From assembly GCA_022571845.1 (NCBI GenBank), contig JACZXB010000007.1, positions 1 through 64,000 on the forward strand: DNA of 64,000 nucleotides, read 5' to 3'. The first letter of the stretch is position 1. Every line of letters starts with the position of its first letter. Below the pieces are notes generated by a model. It was not told the origin of the DNA. It searched no databases and saw only the letters and a list, made by a program, of their open reading frames with translations. Shown here in pieces: positions 25,840 to 32,771 of the stretch. A program made the position numbers and the translations under genes. This DNA comes from Candidatus Zixiibacteriota bacterium. Its GTDB lineage: Bacteria > Zixibacteria > MSB-5A5 > GN15 > FEB-12.

Positions 25840-27120
25840 CTAATCAATAACCTCAAACCAGCTTTTAAACGTTTCACCAAAGTCAGGGAAAATATTTATC
25901 AAAAGAATACCGATAATCGCGCTGGCCAGCAAAACCGCCTTGGCATAGTCCTGAGCTTTAAGAGAGCCCAGTAGTTCCGGCTCGCGGCCGAGATATGCCG
26001 AAGCTGCAAACAGTTCTTCTCCGATTAAAGTGTAATCGCAGGCGACAAAGAAAAACGGAATCTGCGGGATTTCATCTGTGCCCGCTATCTGTATGGAGCC
26101 CGCAGCTGCGCCGGTTTCGGCAAGTATTAACGACTCGGCAAAAAACTTACCCATATATACATTTGTAGCCGGCAGGTCACGCATAATGATGCCGTTAACC
26201 GCACCCACATAAGCGAACTGAGAATTTGTTATGAAGTGTACTATATCATCCTTATAGGCTTCGGGACGGCCGGCGTCGATAAAGGCTGATTTGACAACCT
26301 CCTGGGCAACGGCCATTACAATCGGGTCATAGCAGGGAACATTGAGCTCAGTCTGATACTCGGCAACTTTCTTGGCTACTCGTCCTAAAATTGTAAACGA
26401 GGCAATAGTAGCAATATCAGCAGCCGACCCCAGTCCCAACACATACAGAATAGGCCTGCCCATTTCGGTAGCCCGACCAATTGCTTCATCGACAGCTTCA
26501 ATGCCAGCCAGAGGCCGAACATATAAGTCCATTCCCTTTTTGGCGAGTTGTACAAAAATCATAGTAAGAATCGTAAAAATTAGTATAGCAATAAGAACCG
26601 GTACCAAACCGGCATTGAACCACTGGCCGGAACTCTGCACGGGGCCGACGATTTCGGAAGATGAAAACAGAGCGGCGTTTGTGGTCATGGCTTCAACGCG
26701 GTAATAATAATCGGTGTTATCAGAGAAATAGCCTTCTGAGTTTTTGTCAATGGCGCTTGAGTTGACGTGAGAAGTTGCGCCGAGAGGCACCAAACCGACT
26801 GAATCAAAGGGACCATCGGGCGACTCTGATTTCATTATGCGATAGCTGATAACGCTATTAGCCCCGGCGCCGTCATCGGCAGAAAGCGTCCATTCTATGG
26901 TAATAGAATGGCCATGGTCGTTGTCGGTGTCAAAAGCTTTTAAGTCTGTCGCAGGAGCGGGGGCAGCTAATGCTAAAATCGAATCAGCCGGAGTGTCAGA
27001 GTCGTTGTCTGCTTGGGCAGATACAGAAGTTGAAAACGAAACAATTAGTAAAAGTAATGAGCATACAAAAACTAATAGCAGCGCTCTTGATGCTCTCGTC
27101 TTTTCAAAAGAGTTCCGCAT
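25840..27120 (-). CDS. Cassette protein D, copy 2: FN3 domain plus DUF6754-like membrane protein
   Basis: A 426-residue protein. It has a signal peptide (ALLLVFVCSLLLLIVSFST), a fibronectin-III-like domain at about 55-165 (ITIEWTLSADDGAG, YRIMKSESPDGPFDSVG), a membrane segment near 173-192, and a domain of about 200 residues (IEAVDEAIGRATEMGRPILYV, then VACDYTLIGEELFAASAYL). A final membrane segment lies near the end (AVLLASAIIGILLINIF). The large C-terminal domain resembles what is catalogued as DUF6754, as far as I recall. It starts in a TAATG overlap with the stop of protein A copy 1, which ties the two cassettes into one transcript. The biochemical role is unknown. Confidence 0.85.
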   Translation of the reverse strand: MRNSFEKTRASRALLLVFVCSLLLLIVSFSTSVSAQADNDSDTPADSILALAAPAPATDLKAFDTDNDHGHSITIEWTLSADDGAGANSVISYRIMKSESPDGPFDSVGLVPLGATSHVNSSAIDKNSEGYFSDNTDYYYRVEAMTTNAALFSSSEIVGPVQSSGQWFNAGLVPVLIAILIFTILTMIFVQLAKKGMDLYVRPLAGIEAVDEAIGRATEMGRPILYVLGLGSAADIATIASFTILGRVAKKVAEYQTELNVPCYDPIVMAVAQEVVKSAFIDAGRPEAYKDDIVHFITNSQFAYVGAVNGIIMRDLPATNVYMGKFFAESLILAETGAAAGSIQIAGTDEIPQIPFFFVACDYTLIGEELFAASAYLGREPELLGSLKAQDYAKAVLLASAIIGILLINIFPDFGETFKSWFEVID

Positions 27121-27764
27121 TATCGTAAAATACCCAACCAGTCTCCCAACAGAAAATCAACCCGTCCTATTAGTAGTGACATACGACTCATGACAGTGTA
27201 ACCAAACGAGGCACCGAATGTAACCATCAAAAACCAGGTGCCGACTTTGGCCGTTGCCCCAAAAACTCCTTTGTGTTCTTTGGAAAAAAAGAAATATACC
27301 AGTCCAGATACAACACCAACCAGAATAACCATGGTACCAAATGTTTCACCCCAGGCAATTGCACCAGTTAATTCATCGCGCGCAATAATGTTAGAAATCG
27401 TATTGCCGATTTGGTTCATGGCATTCGATACGAAATAGCCGACCATCCAGAGTCCGGCAGTAGCGCCAACTATGAGAGCCATCGGCCAGCGGGAGACCCA
27501 GCCGATTTTCGGTACAAGTCTGGTCAAAAAGAGAAGACCAAGTATGGCACCGATCCAGAGGAAATAATCCGGTTCTTCGGCAGTAACAGCACCTTCGTAG
27601 AATTTTTTATAAATGTTATCAAAATAAAAGACTATGGCCCAGTAGGCGGCCGAGACACCGACGAACAAAGCCTCACAAGCCTTGTAAAGCGGATTGTCCT
27701 TATAAAGAAACGAGAAAATCCCTAAGGTTAAAATTGCCGCAATCCAGATGCTGATCATTTCCAT
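27120..27764 (-). CDS. Cassette protein A, copy 1: polytopic membrane protein
   Basis: A 214-residue membrane protein of about six segments, paralogous to 23324-24124 but without that protein's C-terminal extension. Conserved blocks are FSFLYKDNPLYKACEALFVGVSAAYW, here given in part, then SRWPMALIVGA, VYFFFSKEHKGVFGATAK and FGASFGYTVMSRMSLLIGR. The stop overlaps the ATG of the next cassette's D gene by one base (TAATG). This probably couples translation across the cassette junction. Function is unknown. Confidence 0.85.
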   Translation of the reverse strand: MEMISIWIAAILTLGIFSFLYKDNPLYKACEALFVGVSAAYWAIVFYFDNIYKKFYEGAVTAEEPDYFLWIGAILGLLFLTRLVPKIGWVSRWPMALIVGATAGLWMVGYFVSNAMNQIGNTISNIIARDELTGAIAWGETFGTMVILVGVVSGLVYFFFSKEHKGVFGATAKVGTWFLMVTFGASFGYTVMSRMSLLIGRVDFLLGDWLGILR

Positions 27765-27788
27765 ACTATCTATACCACCCGACCATCA

Positions 27789-28703
27789 TTATCGTGCTCC
27801 TGCCGTTTTCTTTTTTCTTGAAGCAAAGAACGCCAGATTTCCAATTATTATAAATATAATTACAGTTGCGTGAGCAAAAGTCTGAGCTAAAAGAAAAGTG
27901 CTGGCTTTGCCTTTTTCGTTCAATACTTTTTCAAACTCAGCGGCGCCAATCATCCCGCCAAGAAGGCCCTTTAATTGTCCTGCCCGAAGATAGGGGTACA
28001 TCATCGGCGCCTGCACGGCCGTATTGCCCGCTCCCAGTTCAAACCCGAATCTGTCAACCCCGAACTGGACCCATTCATAAGTCCCCGGTTTTCCTGCACT
28101 AAAATTCATTACGAAATCAACATTGCTGAAATTGACAACATTCTGAAGTAGCGGAATATCTTCATACGGAATCCGGCGGTTATCTTTAGGAAACATTCGT
28201 TTGAATTCTGTGCCCATAGATTGAATGACAAACTCATTGCCGGACTGAAAGCCGAGGTTAACCCAGTCTTCCCCTTGCACCAGATTTTTGCCTGCGATAA
28301 TCGGGTCCAGCATCGCTTCTTCTATAGCCTGCTGAGCTTGCTGCGGTCCCTGCGGCCACAAACCCATAATTATAATTTTGAAATCTTTTTTGAAAGCGTA
28401 TTTCAAAAATGCTACCGCCATCGGCTGAAGTTCCGGCGCCGAAGGTGGGTCATAATCAAAAGCGCAGAGCACTTTCGAGCCGGGCTGCAGCTGCTCAAGT
28501 CGGTCATAAAGTTTTCGAACATCTTTGGTAACCGGCAGCGGCAGAGTCTTATTCATCAAAAGCGGCAGGACTACAGCCAGGCCAATGTACACGAACACAA
28601 TTCTTCTTTCTACGGGATGTCCTTGAATTGTCCTGATCAATAAGTAGATCAGTGACAATCCCACGATGGCGCTCAAAATCATAGCGATAGTACTTAACAT
28701 CAA
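27789..28703 (-). CDS. Cassette protein B, copy 1: doubly anchored extracytoplasmic protein
   Basis: A 304-residue protein. Hydrophobic segments lie at about 6-23 (IAMILSAIVGLSLIYLLI) and 35-48, followed by an alpha/beta soluble domain and a C-terminal membrane segment (TVIIFIIIGNLAFFAS). Conserved pieces are KVLCAFDYDPPSAPELQPM, KDFKIIIMGLWPQGPQQAQQ and GLLGGMIGAAEFE. The paralog at 24135-25004 shares them with only modest identity, so the duplication is old. It overlaps protein C copy 1 by 4 bases (ATGA). Function is unknown. Confidence 0.85.
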   Translation of the reverse strand: MMLSTIAMILSAIVGLSLIYLLIRTIQGHPVERRIVFVYIGLAVVLPLLMNKTLPLPVTKDVRKLYDRLEQLQPGSKVLCAFDYDPPSAPELQPMAVAFLKYAFKKDFKIIIMGLWPQGPQQAQQAIEEAMLDPIIAGKNLVQGEDWVNLGFQSGNEFVIQSMGTEFKRMFPKDNRRIPYEDIPLLQNVVNFSNVDFVMNFSAGKPGTYEWVQFGVDRFGFELGAGNTAVQAPMMYPYLRAGQLKGLLGGMIGAAEFEKVLNEKGKASTFLLAQTFAHATVIIFIIIGNLAFFASRKKKTAGAR

Positions 28704-29380
28704 CCGCTCCCTCCGCCGATATGAGAGCGCTCTATGCCCAGAATAATTCTGAGCGAGCTGGACATAATACCCAGTGCAATGCCTATCATAATGGCACGCT
28801 GTCCGGCGGTGTTGGGGTAGGTCATTATCCAGTCGGCGAACCAGCTAAAGACAGGGAAATCAGTTATGGGAGAAATCATCATATCAAAAAGCGGTACTCT
28901 GCCGCCCATCACGAAGAAGCCTGCTATCAAGAGTAAGGTGGCCTGCACATTGCGGGCGCGGAAAGCACGGTACGACGCTGAGGCCACGAAAAAGGCCAGC
29001 ATCGAAAACATTGTCGCCGAAAGCGGCGTGTATATAAAGCGATAGAGCCAGTCAAAATTTGTGCCCGGGTCACGGAAAGATACCTGAGGGTCCTGCGCCA
29101 TGCCGGAGTAGCCATCGTAAAAGCCGACAGCCAGAGTTCCAATGAGCGATACTATTATGATAGCAGCATAATGCCGGTCGGCGGATTTACTGCTGATTTT
29201 TTCAAATGAAATTTTAAGAAGATTAAGAGCTCCCAGCCATACTGCAAAAGCCTGTACAATCGTAATCCAGTCGCCAAAGATTGATTCCGATTCCCCAAAG
29301 GGGTCATGGGGAATAAAATAACTGATTGCAAAGACTAAACCTGCAATAGTCGTAATTAATATGGGAATCTGTCTTCTCAT
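28700..29380 (-). CDS. Cassette protein C, copy 1: polytopic membrane protein
   Basis: A 226-residue membrane protein with about six segments, paralogous to 25015-25827. It starts MRRQIPILI and carries ATMFSMLAFFVASASYRAFRAR and, at the C-terminus, AAQRAIMIGIALGIMSSSLR followed by ILGIERS. The last 4 bases overlap the start of protein B copy 1. Function is unknown. Confidence 0.85.
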   Translation of the reverse strand: MRRQIPILITTIAGLVFAISYFIPHDPFGESESIFGDWITIVQAFAVWLGALNLLKISFEKISSKSADRHYAAIIIVSLIGTLAVGFYDGYSGMAQDPQVSFRDPGTNFDWLYRFIYTPLSATMFSMLAFFVASASYRAFRARNVQATLLLIAGFFVMGGRVPLFDMMISPITDFPVFSWFADWIMTYPNTAGQRAIMIGIALGIMSSSLRIILGIERSHIGGGSG

Positions 29381-29415
29381 TATATATTTATATTTCCGTT
29401 ATTCCTGTTTTATCT

Positions 29416-30681
29416 CTATTTCGAGGCAAAAATAACGCTCATGTCCCAAACATTAAGAGTTGCCAAAATAACGCCAACAATAATACACAAAATAAACAGC
29501 CCCTTGCCCATGTCCTGTCCCTTAAGCGATCCCAACTGACGCGGTTCACGGGACAGATAAGCCGAGGCCGCAAATAATTCTTCACCGATAAGAGTGTAGT
29601 CGCAGGCCGCCACAAAGAATGGCAGCTGCGCCGGCTGGGCTGTACCTGCAATCTGGATAGCGCCGACAGAGTTACCGGTCTCGGCCAGAATCAATGACTC
29701 GGCAAAAAACGCGCCCATGTAAAAAATCGTAGCCGGTTTTTCACGTACAATCATACCGTCGATTGCCGCGGCATAGCCAAACTGGTCATCTGTCAGATAG
29801 TGCACCTGAGCATCCTGAAGTGCATCCGGACGGCCAACTTTGGTGTAAGCCTCTTTCATCGCTTCACGGGCAGTCACCAATACCATCGATTTAGAAACGG
29901 GTACTTCCAGCCAGGTATCGTACTCGGCAGCCATTTGGGCTACACGCCCAAGTATGGCGATGGAGGCTATTGTTTGAACGTCGTTCATATCCTGAATGCC
30001 GGGGATGTAGAAAATCTTTTTGCCCATTTCGGTAGCCCGGCCGACTGCTTCATCGACAGCATCAATGCCTGCGATTTTGCGAATGTATATTTCATCCCCC
30101 TTTTTGGCCTTTTCGATATAAAAAATAATCGCTCCAGCCACAAAGAGCATAAACAAAAGCACGTATAGGCGATTCATGTTAAACCATTGAGCAGACGACT
30201 GCACCGGGCCGGTCACAGTAGCTGCTGAAGTTATTCTGATTTTTTCCTCGGCTGCGTCCAGATACTCAAAATAGGCGGCTACTTTATAGAAATAAACTTT
30301 GTCATCATCAGTCTTATTGTCAGTAAATTTTGTAGCGCCACGGACGGCATTACCGGCTGTTTCAAAAGGGCCGTCTTTGGATTCTGAGCGTTGAACCAGA
30401 TAGCCGGATACTTTGCCGTTACCGTCGTCATCGGGAGACAATTCCCAGCTGACTAAAACAGCCCCGCCTTTATCATTGGGGAGGTCTGCCACCATAACAT
30501 TGACAGCCGGAAGAGGAGCCACATTGGCTGAGTCTACGGCTTGTTCGATAGTGACAGCGGTATCAGGAGCTGTTTCGGCATCCTGCGCTAGCGGAGCATT
30601 TAAACTGATTAATAAAAGAGATAGTGTGAATAAGGCGATTTTCAAGCAATTATGAGTCAGATTTGGAGAAGATAACCGCAA
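29416..30681 (-). CDS. Cassette protein D, copy 1: FN3 domain plus DUF6754-like membrane protein
   Basis: A 421-residue protein and the first gene of the eight-gene run. It has a signal peptide (LKIALFTLSLLLISLNAPLA), an FN3-like domain at about 60-160 (VLVSWELSPDDDGNGKVSGY), a membrane segment near 172-188 (LYVLLFMLFVAGAIIFYI), then a C-terminal DUF6754-like domain with GIDAVDEAVGRATEMGKKI, ACDYTLIGEELFAASAYL and a terminal membrane segment. The TTG start at 30681 is chosen for the GAGGAAAGAG just upstream and because it precedes the signal peptide. Paralogous to 25840-27120. Function is unknown. Confidence 0.85.
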   Translation of the reverse strand: MRLSSPNLTHNCLKIALFTLSLLLISLNAPLAQDAETAPDTAVTIEQAVDSANVAPLPAVNVMVADLPNDKGGAVLVSWELSPDDDGNGKVSGYLVQRSESKDGPFETAGNAVRGATKFTDNKTDDDKVYFYKVAAYFEYLDAAEEKIRITSAATVTGPVQSSAQWFNMNRLYVLLFMLFVAGAIIFYIEKAKKGDEIYIRKIAGIDAVDEAVGRATEMGKKIFYIPGIQDMNDVQTIASIAILGRVAQMAAEYDTWLEVPVSKSMVLVTAREAMKEAYTKVGRPDALQDAQVHYLTDDQFGYAAAIDGMIVREKPATIFYMGAFFAESLILAETGNSVGAIQIAGTAQPAQLPFFVAACDYTLIGEELFAASAYLSREPRQLGSLKGQDMGKGLFILCIIVGVILATLNVWDMSVIFASK

Positions 30682-31172
30682 ATTCTCTTTCCTCTAAGAT
30701 TCCTAATATGTTTTGCTAATCATCAGCGGCATTCTAACTTGAACGAATCGCATCGCTAATATATCCAATATATCTTATTCTTTGTATTCGCTTAATGCTT
30801 AAAAAACGTCGCGCGGCAACTAAAGCCGGTCTTCTGGCCGCAAAATATAATTCGCCAATAAAGACCCGCCCCAAAATTAAGTCAAGGAAAAAGAAGCCCG
30901 GCGAATCGCATCCCTGCTTTGCCGCAGGCCACTGCTTGGCAACTAGTTCCTTGCCGCAGGTACTGGTCTGTTATGAAGCCCCCTTGTGCCAAAATTCACA
31001 GACTATCTCTTGCTTTAAAAAAGAAAAGCGGCCAAAAATGTGGCCGCTAATCCGTAGCTTTATAAAAGCTGTGCCTTGTAAAGGTAATTATCGGCAGAAA
31101 TTATTGAAAAGTCAAGGGGAAAATTAAAAAATGTCAGGGGCTGTGCCTTTTACTCGCCCCTTGACATTCGCG
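30682..31172. other. Intergenic stretch upstream of the duplicated cassette
   Basis: This stretch should hold the promoter of the eight-gene run, but I see no clear -35/-10 pair. A 110-codon open frame on the plus strand (30795-31127) starts with a basic stretch, then loses any protein-like character and crosses the terminator at 31013-31048, so I do not call it a gene. Confidence 0.5.
31013..31048 (-). terminator. Rho-independent terminator downstream of tRNA-Thr
   Basis: The 7-base arms AGCGGCC and GGCCGCT enclose an 8-base loop. On the minus strand they are followed by TTTTCTTTTTTAAA. It lies about 125 bases beyond the 3' end of tRNA-Thr and would end that transcript. Confidence 0.8.
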
Positions 31173-31245
31173 TACCGCCGCCGGGAGTTGAACCCGGATC
31201 TGAGTACTTACAAGGCACACGCTCTATCCGTTAAGCTACGGCGGC
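31173..31245 (-). tRNA. tRNA-Thr (anticodon UGU)
   Basis: A 73-nucleotide cloverleaf on the minus strand. The acceptor arm is GCCGCCG/CGGCGGU. The D-arm is GCUU/GAGC with GG in the loop. The anticodon loop CUUGUAA gives anticodon UGU, reading ACA (Thr). The T-arm is CCGGG-UUCAACU-CCCGG. CCA is not encoded (A73 is followed by CGCG). Two features are slightly unusual: the first acceptor pair is G1-U72, and the top of the anticodon stem is a U27-U43 mismatch. Confidence 0.88.
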
Positions 31246-31316
31246 GGGGTAAAATAGCTAATTAGCCTCTAAATAGCAATACAAATAGCCCCCGGGGTCG
31301 TATTCACAACCCCATA

Positions 31317-31565
31317 TCACCAAACGGTAGGGAACAGCATTACAAATATCAGGCTCTGCACTTCTAATAGGAGGGCAATCTTGGTGTTTTTTTCTGGCAC
31401 ATCATTAAAATGTCTTATTGCATAAACAATATTCAAGAAGGGTACAGAAAGACAAACAAGCCCCTTCCAAGCCTCACTTTCAAAGGCTCGATAAACGACC
31501 CAGCCCCACCCAATTATACCGCCCATTAGCGATAAGAAAGCCACGGTTTCAATTATATTCTGCAA
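31317..31565 (-). CDS. Small membrane protein of unknown function
   Basis: An 82-residue protein with three hydrophobic segments (AFLSLMGGIIGWGWVVYRAF, GLVCLSVPFLNIVYAI, LLLEVQSLIFVMLF). The layout recalls the many small 'G-W-hydrophobic hairpin' membrane proteins found across bacteria, without a known function. A TTG start is used because GGTGGGGGATAACT precedes it. It lies upstream of tRNA-Thr on the same strand, so both may share a transcript. Confidence 0.6.
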   Translation of the reverse strand: MQNIIETVAFLSLMGGIIGWGWVVYRAFESEAWKGLVCLSVPFLNIVYAIRHFNDVPEKNTKIALLLEVQSLIFVMLFPTVW

Positions 31566-31714
31566 AGTTATCCCCCACCTTAAGACACAAATCTAATCCG
31601 CATCACATCATAAGATAGCCACGTTCAAGCGGTTGTCAATTAGTATGAGTTATTTATGTTTTCATAGGAAATCGACTGCACCTAAAAAAACCGAACAAAA
31701 AGCGAAAATAATAC

Positions 31715-31954
31715 TTGTGCTGGTTTGTTAAATGTGCTATATTAGAACCGCATAAGAAAAAAAGAAAGGCCGAGCGCCCAGAAGCAATTCGACCTTTCGA
31801 GGTAGTGCTGGTTAGTCAGTTTCCGCCTGCAATACAAAAGAAAGCAGGGACTGAAGAACTGGCTACCAGTGCTATTTTATTGGAAGATAATACATTAGAC
31901 CCCAGATGTCAAGTAATTTTACTGGCTAAAAGAGAGGTGATTTTGTGCCGTTAA
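31715..31954 (+). CDS. Possible small basic protein
   Basis: A 79-codon open frame ahead of, and overlapping by 10 bases, the coiled-coil protein at 31945. The first 25 residues are basic (HKKKRKAERPEAIRP), and the rest has no recognisable motif. It has no strong ribosome site before its ATG. The overlap with the next gene and the absence of any other gene here make it possible, but coding is not proven. The rest of 31566-31944 shows nothing else. Confidence 0.3.
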   Translation: MCWFVKCAILEPHKKKRKAERPEAIRPFEVVLVSQFPPAIQKKAGTEELATSAILLEDNTLDPRCQVILLAKREVILCR

Positions 31955-32355
31955 GTCTCAAGGATTTGCAAGAAGAAGAAAAGCAGCTATCTAAAATTCT
32001 CAGACAAACAGAGAAAGAGCTGGAACTGTTGAGAGAACTTATCAAGGGCAGGCAGCTTCGAGGAGAGTCGGGGTTATCTCAAGAAACGTCTATATCTCAA
32101 TTGAGCGTTGAAAAGGCCGCAAAATTGATTCATTGTGAGTTGCCAAATAAGTGGATTATAAGCGCTGAAATGACAGAAATAATAAAGAAAAGAGACCCTA
32201 ATAGAAGCACTAAATCCTTAAGAGTAAATGTTGGTAGTGCTCAAAAGAACCTGCACGAAAAGAGGGGGGTTCTTGATCGGAAAGACATCGGAGATACACA
32301 AGTGATGTATGCTTATAGATGGAAAGCGCCCAAAGAAGGGAGTGAAGTAATATAG
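31945..32355 (+). CDS. Coiled-coil protein of unknown function
   Basis: A 136-residue soluble protein. Residues 5-40 form a strong coiled coil (EEEKQLSKILRQTEKELELL). The remainder (about 60-125) reads like a small helix-turn-helix-type helical domain with WIISAEMTEIIKKRDP and SLRVNVGSAQKNLHEKRGV. I do not recognise a family. A GTG start at 31945 is chosen because GAGAGGTGA lies 5 bases upstream. It sits in a stretch of small unknown genes beside a tRNA, a place where mobile DNA often inserts, but no integrase or attachment repeat was found. Confidence 0.6.
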   Translation: MPLSLKDLQEEEKQLSKILRQTEKELELLRELIKGRQLRGESGLSQETSISQLSVEKAAKLIHCELPNKWIISAEMTEIIKKRDPNRSTKSLRVNVGSAQKNLHEKRGVLDRKDIGDTQVMYAYRWKAPKEGSEVI

Positions 32356-32459
32356 GTCGGCGGGTTTTCCGCTAATCACCAACTTGTTACTAAACTGGAG
32401 TAGGTTCGTTCGTGGGGCACGACCTGCAATCCAGTGGGCGTAACCAAAGGGGGTGACTA

Positions 32460-32531
32460 ATGCGAAACCTATTCGTTACGTTTCTATGGGTAGTCATCAT
32501 TTTGTTGCTACTCACAGAGCGTGCTTGGTAA
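32460..32531 (+). CDS. 23-residue single-span membrane microprotein
   Basis: A short open frame coding MRNLFVTFLWVVIILLLLTERAW. After four leading residues it is one hydrophobic span with a charged end, the usual shape of membrane microproteins. The ATG is preceded by AAAGGGGGTGACTA, one of the strongest ribosome sites in the window, and the stop is followed within 5 bases by a terminator hairpin (32536-32557). Together these argue for a real mini-gene. The role is unknown. A leader peptide or a small holin-like or regulatory peptide are possibilities. Confidence 0.5.
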   Translation: MRNLFVTFLWVVIILLLLTERAW

Positions 32532-32535
32532 CGCA

Positions 32536-32557
32536 GGCGGGTTCCCCGCCGCCTTTT
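32536..32557 (+). terminator. Rho-independent terminator after the microprotein
   Basis: GGCGGG-TTC-CCCGCC hairpin followed by GCCTTTT. It ends transcription from the small-gene block before the MutL-like gene. Confidence 0.75.
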
Positions 32558-32771
32558 ATTTGTTCATTCCACTCTACATGTTCAACTAAAATCCTCAATT
32601 TTTATGCCAAATTTTAAAGATACCTATATCTTTTCTCAAAAAATCTCAAACCTGACCATCACCTTGCCGCAGGGCGCTTTACAAGACGGGCAAGTTGTGT
32701 TATATAGGTCGTCTTTGGTTGAAATGGCGGGCTTGGCCTGCTTTTGAATATTATTATAGAGAAAGATATTG

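Noticed and set aside
30795-31127. A 110-codon open frame on the plus strand with a basic N-terminus
   Set aside because: It has no ribosome site, loses protein character after about 40 residues and runs through a clear terminator hairpin.
31173-32560. A genomic island inserted at tRNA-Thr
   Set aside because: Small unknown genes sit beside the tRNA, but there is no integrase, no repeat of the tRNA 3' end and no other mobile gene.
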